Source of the DNA: Tahibacter soli
GTDB lineage: Bacteria > Pseudomonadota > Gammaproteobacteria > Xanthomonadales > Rhodanobacteraceae
Direction of reading: 5' to 3'
Assembly (NCBI RefSeq): GCF_025717065.2
Contig: NZ_JAOVZO020000014.1
Span: 62,001-126,000, forward strand
DNA: 64,000 nucleotides
In this document: in pieces, positions 1 to 8,168 of the stretch
Position numbering within the stretch: position 1 is the first letter of the stretch
Layout of the letters: each line of letters begins with the position of its first letter
Translations under genes and position numbers: made by a program
The notes under the pieces: generated by a model
What the model was told of the DNA's origin: nothing
What the model saw: only the letters and a program-made list of their open reading frames with translations
The model's database searches: none

Positions 1-1032
1 GAACAGATGGCCGACGCCGGCTGCGTCGGTCTGTACTTCGGCATCGAAACCGGTTCGGCACGCATGCAGAAGATCGCGAAGAAGCGGCTCGACCTCGACC
101 TCGTCGCGCCGACGCTGGCCGTCACCCGCCGCGTCGGCATCGCGACGACCACGTCGTTCATCACGGGCTATCCCGAAGAAACGACCGACGACCAGGACGA
201 CACGCTCGACATGATCGGGCGCTGCGCCGACGAAGGAAACCTTGCACAATTGCACATCCTGCAGCCCGAGCCCGGCACGCCGATGTACGACGAACTCGGC
301 GCGCGCATCGCGTACGACGGATTCTCGAGCCCGTTCAACGCATACCTGCTCAACGGCGGCGACCGCGATCTCGTGCTCGGCGATCCCGGGACGTTCCAGA
401 CGTACTACCACTATCCGACGTTGCTGCCGCGCGCGCGGCGCACGTTTGCGGTGCAGGCGATGGACGTGCTGCGCCGCGTCGGCCCGCTCGTGCTGCGCTA
501 TGCGTTGAAGCGCTACGACGATCGCCTGAGCCGCCTCGTCGGCGCATGGCGCGATGCGTCGGCGACGGCCGACGCGGCGTCGCTGCTCGCCGTCGTCGCG
601 CGCGAATTCGGCGCGCATCATCACGTCGCGTCGCTGTTCCGCTACGGACTCGAATTGCACGACGCGCAGGCCGGCGGCACGAATGCGATCGACGCGCGCT
701 ACGACGCGCGGTGCGAATACCGGCTCGCCGTGCGCGTGCTGCCGGCGATGCACGACTGCGAACGCTGGCTCGCGCGCATCGCGCAGGCGGCGCAAGGGCG
801 CGACCTGCTCGACGACGAGATCGACGCAGAACGCGTGACGTATCTCGTGCGTGCCGGCGCCGAGCGCGCCGCGGCGTACCGCGTCGACGACGGCGTGGCC
901 GCGATCGTCGGCCTGTTCGACGAACCGCGGCGCTGCGCCGACGTCGCGCGTGCGCTCGACGCGGACATCGCACCCGCGTTCTTCGAACGGCTCGTCGCGC
1001 TCGGCATCCTCGCGCCGGAGCGCGCGCGTTGA
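1..1032 (+). CDS. Radical SAM protein, C-terminal part (5' end outside window)
   Basis: The reading frame is open from base 1, so the gene starts upstream. The visible N-terminal stretch (GLYFGIETGS, then SFITGYPEET and LQPEPGTPMYDE) is the second half of a radical SAM TIM barrel of the Elp3/B12-binding type. The CxxxCxxC cluster motif and any cobalamin domain would lie upstream. About 230 residues follow the barrel. The last 50 (YRVDDGVAAIVGLFDEP onward) look like a small winged-helix, PqqD-like domain, as found in peptide-modifying enzymes. Its TGA stop overlaps the TTG start of the next gene, so the pair is probably translationally coupled. The substrate cannot be told from this part. Family assignment is fairly secure, function is not. 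Confidence 0.75.
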   Translation, partial: EQMADAGCVGLYFGIETGSARMQKIAKKRLDLDLVAPTLAVTRRVGIATTTSFITGYPEETTDDQDDTLDMIGRCADEGNLAQLHILQPEPGTPMYDELGARIAYDGFSSPFNAYLLNGGDRDLVLGDPGTFQTYYHYPTLLPRARRTFAVQAMDVLRRVGPLVLRYALKRYDDRLSRLVGAWRDASATADAASLLAVVAREFGAHHHVASLFRYGLELHDAQAGGTNAIDARYDARCEYRLAVRVLPAMHDCERWLARIAQAAQGRDLLDDEIDAERVTYLVRAGAERAAAYRVDDGVAAIVGLFDEPRRCADVARALDADIAPAFFERLVALGILAPERAR

Positions 1033-2009
1033 GCGCGGCGCGGCTGTCCGCGTTCGACGCCGTCGAAGGTCTGCATCTGGCGCACGCGCTCGCGGCGCTG
1101 ACCGAACTCGGCGTGTTCGACGCGCTGCTGCGCAAGCCGCGATCGGCGCGCGCACTGGCACGAAGGCTGTCGCTCGACGAGGCGCTGCTGCGTGCGACGC
1201 TCGCGTTCGTCGCGGCACGCACCGATCTCGTCGAGCGCGGCGGCGACGTGTTTCGCGCGACCGACGCATACGACGTCGCCGCGCGATTCCAGATCGAACT
1301 CTACGCCGGCGCGTTCGCGCCGAACGCGGCGGGACTCGCCGCGTCGCTCGTCGCGCCGCGACGCGCGGGCGCGTTCGTCGACCGTCGGCGTCACGCGCAG
1401 GCGTTCGCGCAGGTGCCGGTGCGCGTCGACTCGCCGGTCGCGGCGATCGTGCTGCAACTGGATCTCGCGCCGGTGCTCGATCTCGGCTGCGGCCCCGGCA
1501 GCCTGCTGCTCGCAATGGCGCTGCAGGATTCGACGCTGCGCGCGTGGGGCATCGATGCGAACGCGGCGATGTGCCGCGTCGCGCGCGAACGGATGCGCGA
1601 GGCCGGCGTGTCCAGGCGCGTGACGATCGTGCGCGGCGACAGTCGCGAAACGTGGATCGCGCTGCCCGAACGCGTGCGATCGCAGATCCGGCTGCTCGTG
1701 GCCGGCGACGTCGCGAACGAATGGTTCGCGAACGGCGCCGAGGCGTTCGTCGCATGGCTCAAGGGGTTGCGCGCGACGTTTCCGGAGCGCGTGCTCGTGG
1801 TCGCCGACTACTACGGCCGGCTCGGCACGACGCTGCCGGCCGACCGGCAGACGCTGCTGCACGATTTCGCGCAGGCCATTTCGGGGCAGGGGATACCCGC
1901 CGCGACGCGCGAGGCGTGGGATGCGCTGTACCGCAGCGCCGGATGCCGGCTCGCGCATTGCGTCGAGGACGAGACGACGACGCGATTCGTGCATATTGTT
2001 GCGTTGTGA
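1029..2009 (+). CDS. Class I SAM-dependent methyltransferase
   Basis: This 326-residue protein has an N-terminal helical/winged-helix dimerisation-type region (EGLHLAHALAALTELGVFDALL, residues about 9-30, with LARRLSLDEALL after it) like that of O-methyltransferases. It is followed by a Rossmann methyltransferase domain with motif I VLDLGCGPGS near residue 150 and the acidic motif II WGIDANAAM. I place the start at the TTG that overlaps the previous stop (TTGA), because the frame upstream is non-coding antisense-like sequence. Coupling to the radical SAM gene suggests both act in one modification or secondary-metabolite pathway, but no precursor or other biosynthetic gene is visible inside the window. 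A convergent regulator gene ends 30 bp downstream. Confidence 0.75.
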   Translation: MSAARLSAFDAVEGLHLAHALAALTELGVFDALLRKPRSARALARRLSLDEALLRATLAFVAARTDLVERGGDVFRATDAYDVAARFQIELYAGAFAPNAAGLAASLVAPRRAGAFVDRRRHAQAFAQVPVRVDSPVAAIVLQLDLAPVLDLGCGPGSLLLAMALQDSTLRAWGIDANAAMCRVARERMREAGVSRRVTIVRGDSRETWIALPERVRSQIRLLVAGDVANEWFANGAEAFVAWLKGLRATFPERVLVVADYYGRLGTTLPADRQTLLHDFAQAISGQGIPAATREAWDALYRSAGCRLAHCVEDETTTRFVHIVAL

Positions 2010-2039
2010 AATCTCGGGGCGCGAGGCGGGCGGGCCACG

Positions 2040-3947
2040 TCACTTCTTGTACGACGCGACCGACACGTCGTCCAGTCCGACGCGGCTGAGCAGAATCGCG
2101 TAGCGCGGATGCTGCCGGATCGGCGCCAGCCGCGGATCGTTGCGCAGAAAGACGAGACAGTTCGAACGCTTGGCGACGGCCTCGTCGAGCAGATCCATCG
2201 CGCGCTCGGGCTCACCGATGCTCAGATACGCCACGGCGGATTCGTACGGGCAGGTGTAGGTGCCCACGGTCGCGGCCCTCTCCAGCAGCGGCAGCACTTT
2301 TTCCCGCTGCCCCGCGTAGCCGTACGCCTGTGCGAGCATGATCAGCGCGACGGACGAGGCGTCCAGTTCGACGCCCCGCTGCGCGAGCCGGATCGCTGTT
2401 TCGTGGTCGCCGGCGATGTAGGCGCCGACGCTGGCGCCCGAAAACACCGGTCCGATGTCGGGGTGTTGCCGCATCCGCTTGTCGGCCCATTCCCGCGCGG
2501 CCTGGTTTTCGCCGACCATGAACAGCGCCCAGTTTCCCCAGTCGGCCATCTCGGTGTCGAGCGGATCGAGGCGCTCGGCGTCGGCCAGCGCGCGCTTGAC
2601 CTTGTCGGCCTCGCCGAGCCCCGAGTAGTAGAGCGCGAAGCCCAGTTCCGTCTGCGCCAGCGTCGGGTCGCGGCGCCGGGCCATGTTCAACGCGGTCCAG
2701 GCATCCTTCCAGCGCCAGGCCATCACGTAAGTCAGGCCGAGCGACGACCAGGCCTCGGCGGAATCCGGCCGCAGCTGCCGCGCCTGCGCGAGCGAATCGA
2801 CGACCTTCTGCAGCATCTCGACCGGCGGTTCGAAGTACGCGAACAACTGGCGGTAGGCATCGCTTCTGGCGATGTAGGCGTCGAAGAACTTCGGATCGAG
2901 GGCGATGGCCTTGTCGAACAGCGCGATCGCGCGCGGCAGCGATTCGTGACTGATCCGGCCGAGCTCGAACCGCCCGGCCACGTAGGCCTCGTAGGCGTTG
3001 AGGTTGGCGGTCGGAAACGCGTCGAGCGCGCGCCGTTCTTCGGCGAGGATCGCCACCTTGAGCGAGTCCGACACCGCGGCGGCGATGCCGGACTGCATCG
3101 CGAAGAGGTTCGTGTCGTCGGTACGGCCTTCGTAGGCGTCGTCCCAGACGACGAGGCCCGTGTTCAGATCCTCCAGTTCGGCGGTGATGCGCAGCGCGTT
3201 GCCGGCGGAGACGCTCACCGCGCCGTCGAGCACGAACCGCACGTCGGGCAGCTGGCGGCGAATGTGGTCGCGGCTCTTGTCGTCCCTGAAGGCGAACGCC
3301 GACGTCGCGGGCACCACGCGCAGGCCGGATATCTTGCGCAGGTTGCGGATCACCTCGCGCGTGACCTGGTCGGCGAAGGGGGTCCAGGCGTCGCGCGCGT
3401 CGCCGGAGACGTCGAACGGAACCACGACGATGTACGGCACGTCCCAGGGCGGGCGCGGGCGCAGGGACGCGAACGCGTACCAGCCGATCAGCACCGCGAA
3501 CAGCAGCGCGATCGCTGTCGCCAGAAGCCGGCGCGGGGCCGGCACGGCGGGGCCGGCGAGAGCAGGGCCGGCGAGGGGAGGCGCGACGGATAGCGGTTCC
3601 GGGATGTCTTCGTTCCCGGCGTCTGGCGGAGCATCCGGGATCTCGTCGACCGGCGCGACGAACTGATAACCGCGACCGCGGATCGTCAGGATGGTCTTCT
3701 GCAGCTCGCCGTTGTCGCCGAGAATCTTGCGCGCGCTCTTGACGTGATTGCTCAGCGTAGCATCCGACACTTCGCGTCCGTCCCAGACTTCCCGGAACAG
3801 CTCGTCCCTCGACAGCACCCGGTCGCGATGCCGGATCAGGTACACCAGAAGATCGAACACCTTCGGCTCGGCGGGCACGGCGGCATCGCCGCTCGTGATG
3901 CGAAACCGGGTCGTGTCGATGACGTATTGCGCTATCCGGTATTTCAT
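2040..3947 (-). CDS. CadC-type membrane-bound winged-helix regulator with TPR domain
   Basis: The 635-residue protein starts with an OmpR/PhoB-type winged helix (residues about 5-98; KVFDLLVYLIRHRDRVLSRDEL and ILTIRGRGYQFVAPV are typical). A Pro/Ala-rich linker, one transmembrane helix (about 141-161) and a large exported region follow. That region begins like a TolB/adenylate-cyclase-associated domain (PYIVVVPFDVSGD...FADQVTREVI) and continues as TPR repeats. This is the CadC/ToxR-like layout: DNA binding in the cytoplasm, sensing in the periplasm. It is divergent from the desaturase gene, which is a plausible target. There is no receiver domain, so signalling would not use phosphorelay. The ligand is unknown. 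Confidence 0.85.
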   Translation of the reverse strand: MKYRIAQYVIDTTRFRITSGDAAVPAEPKVFDLLVYLIRHRDRVLSRDELFREVWDGREVSDATLSNHVKSARKILGDNGELQKTILTIRGRGYQFVAPVDEIPDAPPDAGNEDIPEPLSVAPPLAGPALAGPAVPAPRRLLATAIALLFAVLIGWYAFASLRPRPPWDVPYIVVVPFDVSGDARDAWTPFADQVTREVIRNLRKISGLRVVPATSAFAFRDDKSRDHIRRQLPDVRFVLDGAVSVSAGNALRITAELEDLNTGLVVWDDAYEGRTDDTNLFAMQSGIAAAVSDSLKVAILAEERRALDAFPTANLNAYEAYVAGRFELGRISHESLPRAIALFDKAIALDPKFFDAYIARSDAYRQLFAYFEPPVEMLQKVVDSLAQARQLRPDSAEAWSSLGLTYVMAWRWKDAWTALNMARRRDPTLAQTELGFALYYSGLGEADKVKRALADAERLDPLDTEMADWGNWALFMVGENQAAREWADKRMRQHPDIGPVFSGASVGAYIAGDHETAIRLAQRGVELDASSVALIMLAQAYGYAGQREKVLPLLERAATVGTYTCPYESAVAYLSIGEPERAMDLLDEAVAKRSNCLVFLRNDPRLAPIRQHPRYAILLSRVGLDDVSVASYKK

Positions 3948-4127
3948 TCGACCGTCGCCCGTGCTCGCGCGTGTGCCGACCCGGTCGGCCGGTCTTCCCG
4001 ACGGCGGGGGCGGGCCCCGCGGGCGATTATCAAACCATTACGCAAAAATTATCCAGGCGCCATGCGGCGCTCCGGCCCGTCAGTCAATGTCGCACCCGGT
4101 CGAACGACGCTACCCGGATGAGCCGAT
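3948..4127. promoter_or_regulatory. Divergent intergenic region with AT-rich tract
   Basis: This 180-bp gap separates the divergent regulator and desaturase genes. A conspicuously AT-rich stretch at about 4025-4053 stands out from the surrounding GC-rich DNA and is the likely site of one or both promoters. No clean sigma-70 boxes or operator repeats were identified. Confidence 0.3.
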
Positions 4128-4910
4128 ATGCCTACGCCGCTGCAAATACTGCTGGATCCCGTTTCCCTGACCGTCCTTGCGTTGTACGGCGTCCTGATAC
4201 TGCTGGAGGCGCTGTTCCCGGCGCGTACCCTGCCTCACGTGAAGGGCTGGAAGACCCGGGCGCTGGTCGTATTCGTGTTCTATTTCTATCTGTCGTCGTA
4301 TCTGCCGCTGCTCTGGGGCGACACGCTGGCGCGGTACCGGTGGTTCAACCTCGAAGCGCTCGATCCGTTCGTCGGGGCGGGGATCGCCGTGCTGGTCTAC
4401 GAGTTTCTGGTCTACGTCTGGCACCGGACCATGCACCGCGTGAACTGGCTCTGGCGTTCCTTCCATCAGATGCACCACAGCGCCGAACGCGTGGACAGCT
4501 ACGGCGCGTTCTACTTCAGCCCGCTCGACATCGTGGGTTTCACGTTCCTCGCCAGCCTGAGTCTGACCGTGGTGCTCGGGCTCGGCGTCCAGGCCGTCAC
4601 GTACTTTCTCTACGCCACGATGTTTCTGGGCGTGTTCCAGCACCTGAACGTCCGCACGCCGCAATGGCTCGGATACATCGTGCAGCGGCCGGAGAGCCAC
4701 AGCGTTCATCACGCCCGCGGCATACACCGGTACAACTATTCCGACCTGCCGCTGTTCGACATCCTGTTCGGCACCTTTCGCAACCCGAAGGACTTCGCCG
4801 GCGCAAGCGGCTTCTATGACGGCGCTTCGGCGAAGGTCGCGCAGCTTCTCGCGTTCAAGGATATTGCCGCGGGCGACTTCGAGCCTGACGCGAGGTCCGC
4901 GGGACGCTGA
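4128..4910 (+). CDS. Sterol desaturase / fatty acid hydroxylase family membrane protein
   Basis: The 260-residue integral membrane protein carries the three histidine clusters of the di-iron hydroxylase superfamily: HRTMH (H99, H103), HQMHH (H113, H116, H117) and HSVHH (H191, H194, H195), followed by RYNYSDLPLFDILFGTF. Hydrophobic segments lie near residues 12-30, 45-63, 82-98 and 135-172. Family members oxidise lipid carbons (hydroxylation or desaturation) at the inner membrane. The actual lipid cannot be deduced. The ATG at 4128 precedes a typical hydrophobic N-terminus. The gene is alone on its strand, divergent from a membrane-bound regulator. Confidence 0.9.
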   Translation: MPTPLQILLDPVSLTVLALYGVLILLEALFPARTLPHVKGWKTRALVVFVFYFYLSSYLPLLWGDTLARYRWFNLEALDPFVGAGIAVLVYEFLVYVWHRTMHRVNWLWRSFHQMHHSAERVDSYGAFYFSPLDIVGFTFLASLSLTVVLGLGVQAVTYFLYATMFLGVFQHLNVRTPQWLGYIVQRPESHSVHHARGIHRYNYSDLPLFDILFGTFRNPKDFAGASGFYDGASAKVAQLLAFKDIAAGDFEPDARSAGR

Positions 4911-5270
4911 TCGATGCCGCCGCGCCGGCCGGTTCAATCGGATATTTGGCGAATAGTGGAAACATCGGCATTCGATCGGGCGCGGACGGGCGGCTCGTAG
5001 CTCCGCGCGGCGGCGAGGCGGCAACGGCGTCGACCGTCGTTGCCGGGCGACGGATCGGTTTCGGCATGGGCTGTATCAGGGGGCGACCAGCCGCCATCGG
5101 CCGAATCGCGCCGCACGGCAATGTCGTTTGACGTTTCCGCGCCGCCTCGCCGATGGAGTACTGCCGTTGTCGGCCGATATCTCTCACGTGCCTGCGAAGT
5201 CTCGTTGGGGCGCGTCCGGCGAAGCATGCGAGAGTGTCGAGTCCGGCAACCGCTCAGCCCGGCAGTGCGG
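4911..5270. other. Gene-free gap
   Basis: I found no convincing gene in this 360-bp stretch. Short open frames of about 60 codons exist on both strands but have no ribosome binding site, no recognisable motif and ordinary base composition. No hairpin terminator with a T tract was seen either. Confidence 0.4.
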
Positions 5271-5651
5271 TCACAGCGCGCTGACCATGACGTAGTAGCC
5301 GTCCGGATCCCGCAACGCGAACTCCAGCGTTCCCGTGGCGGGATTGAGGTTCGGCTCCTCGTCGAGCGCGGTCGCGAGTTCGCGCGCACGGCGCAGCGCC
5401 GCGTCGAAGTTGTCCACGCGAAAGAACAGCAGCAGACCGTTGCCGGGTTCGGCGTTGTCCGGGCTCGCGAGAGTCGGGTGCTCGTGCGCGCCCCAGCGAT
5501 GCAGGCACAGCAGCACCGTACCGTCGGTGTCGAGAATCTGCCCGAAGTAGTCGTGTGCCGGTGCCGTCGGTGGCAGGTCGAGCAGCGACTGATACCACCG
5601 GAAACTGGCGGCGACGTCGCGAACGCCGATGATCGTCCACGTGCGTCTCAT
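5271..5651 (-). CDS. VOC-family (glyoxalase/bleomycin-resistance fold) protein
   Basis: This 126-residue protein has the paired beta-alpha-beta-beta-beta pattern of the vicinal oxygen chelate superfamily. It starts TWTIIGVRDVAASFRWYQSL and ends TLEFALRDPDGYYVMVSAL, the usual C-terminal strand. I chose the ATG at 5651 because a GGAGAA ribosome binding site lies just upstream and the fold begins there; a longer frame to 5792 adds only unstructured residues. VOC members are small dioxygenases, isomerases, lyases or binding proteins for toxins. Nothing here decides among them. Confidence 0.8.
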   Translation of the reverse strand: MRRTWTIIGVRDVAASFRWYQSLLDLPPTAPAHDYFGQILDTDGTVLLCLHRWGAHEHPTLASPDNAEPGNGLLLFFRVDNFDAALRRARELATALDEEPNLNPATGTLEFALRDPDGYYVMVSAL

Positions 5652-5807
5652 GGGAGTTCTCCGTTGTCTTGTCCGGGTTGGCGAGTGGCTGTCGGGGCGC
5701 AGTGCAGTCCTGCGATATGCCGGTGGTAGTGCGGCGGTGTCGCAAATGCGAAAAACCAGATCTGTATAACCGTAGCGAATGGCGGACGGCAACCTGCGGA
5801 CACGGCG

Positions 5808-6278
5808 TCAGCCGTCTTTCGAGGCGTCTTCGGCGCGCAAGCGGGCCTTGATGTCGAGGTAGGCGGCGTCGATCAGATCGCGCAGCGCGTCGACGGCGAG
5901 TCCGGCGTCCGGCAGCAGCTTCACATGCCGCATGCGCTTGCCGCTCCCGAGCAGCAGTCCGGCCGGATCCTCGAGCATCGCGCCTTGGAAGAACCCGACG
6001 TTGACGTGATGCTTGAACGTGTTGACGTACGCGAACGGGGCGTCGTCGACGCAGGCGACGGGGCAGCCGTCGTGCATCAGCGCTCGTACATCGCCGCCGC
6101 AGGCGCGCATCTGCGCGAACCAGTATCGGGCGATCGCGCGCAGTTCCTCGGGAGGGCCGGACAGCCAGGCATCGACGGCCGGATCGCGGGTCGCGCCGCC
6201 GGAGACGCGAAAGAGGTCCTGGTGACCGATCAGGCCGCGCAGATCCAAGGCAACACGGTGAGATTCAGGTCGGCGCAT
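5808..6278 (-). CDS. DUF1801 domain protein
   Basis: A 156-residue protein with the DUF1801 (YdhG-like) pattern: a helical start around DAWLSGPPEELRAIARYWF, then PVACVDDAPFAYVNTFKHHVNVGFFQGA and GLLLGSGKRMRHVKL. This fold is related to iron-binding frataxin-like proteins, but its role is unknown. The start at 6278 gives a normal family length; an upstream in-frame ATG at 6374 would add a basic, low-complexity tail and is less likely. It is divergent from the FAD monooxygenase. Confidence 0.75.
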   Translation of the reverse strand: MRRPESHRVALDLRGLIGHQDLFRVSGGATRDPAVDAWLSGPPEELRAIARYWFAQMRACGGDVRALMHDGCPVACVDDAPFAYVNTFKHHVNVGFFQGAMLEDPAGLLLGSGKRMRHVKLLPDAGLAVDALRDLIDAAYLDIKARLRAEDASKDG

Positions 6279-6384
6279 GTCGCTGCCGGTTGGGTCCGAG
6301 CGGTTTCGCCGGGAAGCGGTTCGTGCATGGCGGACGAAACGGTAAGGCGGAAGATTCGCGTTTCCCCGTTTCACTATCTTAAAC

Positions 6385-6413
6385 CACCCGGGGCTTGCCG
6401 CAAGCCCCGGGTG
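6385..6413. promoter_or_regulatory. Perfect 13-bp inverted repeat between divergent genes
   Basis: CACCCGGGGCTTG (6385-6397) and its exact complement (6401-6413) form a hairpin with a 3-nt loop. It lies upstream of both the DUF1801 gene and the monooxygenase gene, so it is not an ordinary 3' terminator for either. It may be an operator, a 5'-UTR structure or a leftover terminator. No T tract follows on the plus strand. Confidence 0.4.
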
Positions 6414-6461
6414 TTGTCGCTCAATCGCCGACCGTTACGGGTCCCAACGAGGAGCGGTGAG

Positions 6462-7967
6462 ATGAATGCGATCAGACATGCGGTAGTGATTGTCGGTGGC
6501 GGCCCCACGGGGCTGACGTTGGCGGGCGAACTGGCGTTGGCCGGCGTCGACGTCGCGATCGTCGAACGGCGCGCCACGCAGGCGCTCGCCGGCGCGCGGG
6601 CGGGCGGTCTGCATTCGCGCACGATCGAGATGCTCGATCAGCGCGGCATCGCAGAGCAGTTTCTCGCGGAAGGGCAGACCGCGCAGGTCGCGGGGTTCGC
6701 CGGCGTCGGCTTCGACATCAGCGGCTTTCCCACGCGGCACAACTACGGACTCGGGCTGTGGCAGAACCACATCGAGCGCATCCTCGCCGGCTGGGTCGCG
6801 GAGCTGCCGGTGACGTTCTATCGCGGGCGCGACGTGACGGCGCTCGCGCAGGACGATAGCGGCGTCGACGTCACGCTGTCCGACGGCGGGTCGCTGCGCG
6901 CGGCCTATCTCGTCGGCTGCGATGGCGGGCGCAGTTTCGTCCGCAAGGCGGCGGGCATCGATTTCCCCGGCTGGGATCCGACGACGAGCAGCCTGCTCGC
7001 CGAGGTCGAACTGGCGCAGGAGCCCGAGTGGGGCATTCATCGCAATGCGCTCGGCGTCCATTCCTTCGGGCGGCTGGAGTACGAGATCGTCGACGGCAAG
7101 GTGGTCTACTTCGATCGCGGACCTGTGCGCATCATGGTGACCGAAGCGACCGTCGGACCGGCGACCGAACCGACGCTGCAGGATCTGAGCGCCGCGCTCG
7201 TCGCCGCGCACGGCACCGACTATGGCGTTCACAGCCCCACCTGGATCTCGCGCTTCACGGACATGACGCGCCAGGCCGCGACCTATCGCGAGCGGCGTGT
7301 ACTCCTCGCCGGCGACGCCGCGCACGTGCATGCGCCGGACGGCGGGCAGGGCCTCAACACCGGCATGCAGGATGCGATGAACCTCGGCTGGAAGCTTGCG
7401 CAGGTGATCAACGGCATCTCGCCGGAAAGCCTGCTCGACACCTATCACGCCGAGCGCCATCCGGTCGCCGCGCGCGTGCTGCGCATCACGATGGCGTCGA
7501 TCGCGCTGCGCCGCCCGGACGAGCGCACGACGGCGCTGCGCGACACCGTGGCGGAGATCGTCGGCATGGACGAGCCGCGCAAGCGGTTCGCCGCGATGAT
7601 GACCGGTCTGGACATTCGCTACGACCTCGGCGACGGACATCCGCTGCTCGGGCGCCGCATGCCCGATCTCGACGTGACGACCGTCGGCGGCCCGTTACGG
7701 GTCTACACCCTGCTGCACGCGGCGCGACCGCTGCTGCTCAATTTCGGCGAGCCCCGAGCCTTCGACATCGGGCCCTGGGCCAACCGGGTGACGTCCGTCG
7801 ACGTGCGATACGCGGGGGCGTGGGAGCTGCCGGTACTCGGAGCCGTGGCGGCGCCCGGCGCCGTGTTGATCCGGCCCGACGGGTACGTAGCGTGGGTCGG
7901 GGACCGGACCGCACAGGGGCTCGTGGACGCGCTGACGACCTGGTTCGGACCGCAGGCCGCGGCGTAG
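6462..7967 (+). CDS. FAD-dependent aromatic monooxygenase (PheA/TfdB, Rox-like)
   Basis: The 501-residue protein has the three flavin motifs of group A hydroxylases: the Rossmann motif VVIVGGGPTGLTLAGELA at the N-terminus, the DG motif YLVGCDGGRSFVRKAAG near residue 155, and the GD motif LLAGDAAHVHAPDGGQGLN near residue 285. A C-terminal thioredoxin-like domain ends the protein. Such enzymes use NAD(P)H and O2 to hydroxylate aromatic rings; relatives act in phenol breakdown, polyketide tailoring or rifampicin inactivation. The ATG at 6462 follows a GAGGAG site. The gene stands alone before a repeat region, so context does not reveal the substrate. Confidence 0.9.
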   Translation: MNAIRHAVVIVGGGPTGLTLAGELALAGVDVAIVERRATQALAGARAGGLHSRTIEMLDQRGIAEQFLAEGQTAQVAGFAGVGFDISGFPTRHNYGLGLWQNHIERILAGWVAELPVTFYRGRDVTALAQDDSGVDVTLSDGGSLRAAYLVGCDGGRSFVRKAAGIDFPGWDPTTSSLLAEVELAQEPEWGIHRNALGVHSFGRLEYEIVDGKVVYFDRGPVRIMVTEATVGPATEPTLQDLSAALVAAHGTDYGVHSPTWISRFTDMTRQAATYRERRVLLAGDAAHVHAPDGGQGLNTGMQDAMNLGWKLAQVINGISPESLLDTYHAERHPVAARVLRITMASIALRRPDERTTALRDTVAEIVGMDEPRKRFAAMMTGLDIRYDLGDGHPLLGRRMPDLDVTTVGGPLRVYTLLHAARPLLLNFGEPRAFDIGPWANRVTSVDVRYAGAWELPVLGAVAAPGAVLIRPDGYVAWVGDRTAQGLVDALTTWFGPQAAA

Positions 7968-7996
7968 AGTGAAAGACTTCGGGTGCCCCCGAAATT

Positions 7997-8074
7997 TTGG
8001 ACACCCGCGAAAATTTGGACACCCAGGAATTCGGGCAAATCGAGGACAGTCGGGATTGAATCTTGGGTGTCCAA
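7997..8074. repeat. Three copies of TTGGACACCC
   Basis: The decamer TTGGACACCC occurs at 7997-8006 and 8015-8024 in direct orientation and at 8065-8074 in inverse orientation, right after the monooxygenase gene. The inner part TGGACACCCAG also occurs at 27914-27924. These may be pieces of an intergenic repeat family or a 3'-end hairpin (direct copy against inverse copy). Confidence 0.5.
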
Positions 8075-8168
8075 GTTCTGATTGTTCGCTCGTCATCTCG
8101 GCGGACGCTGGGATCTTTTTTCGACGTTGTTATCGTTGACGATCGCTTCGTTGTTGTTGTTTGGCTGT

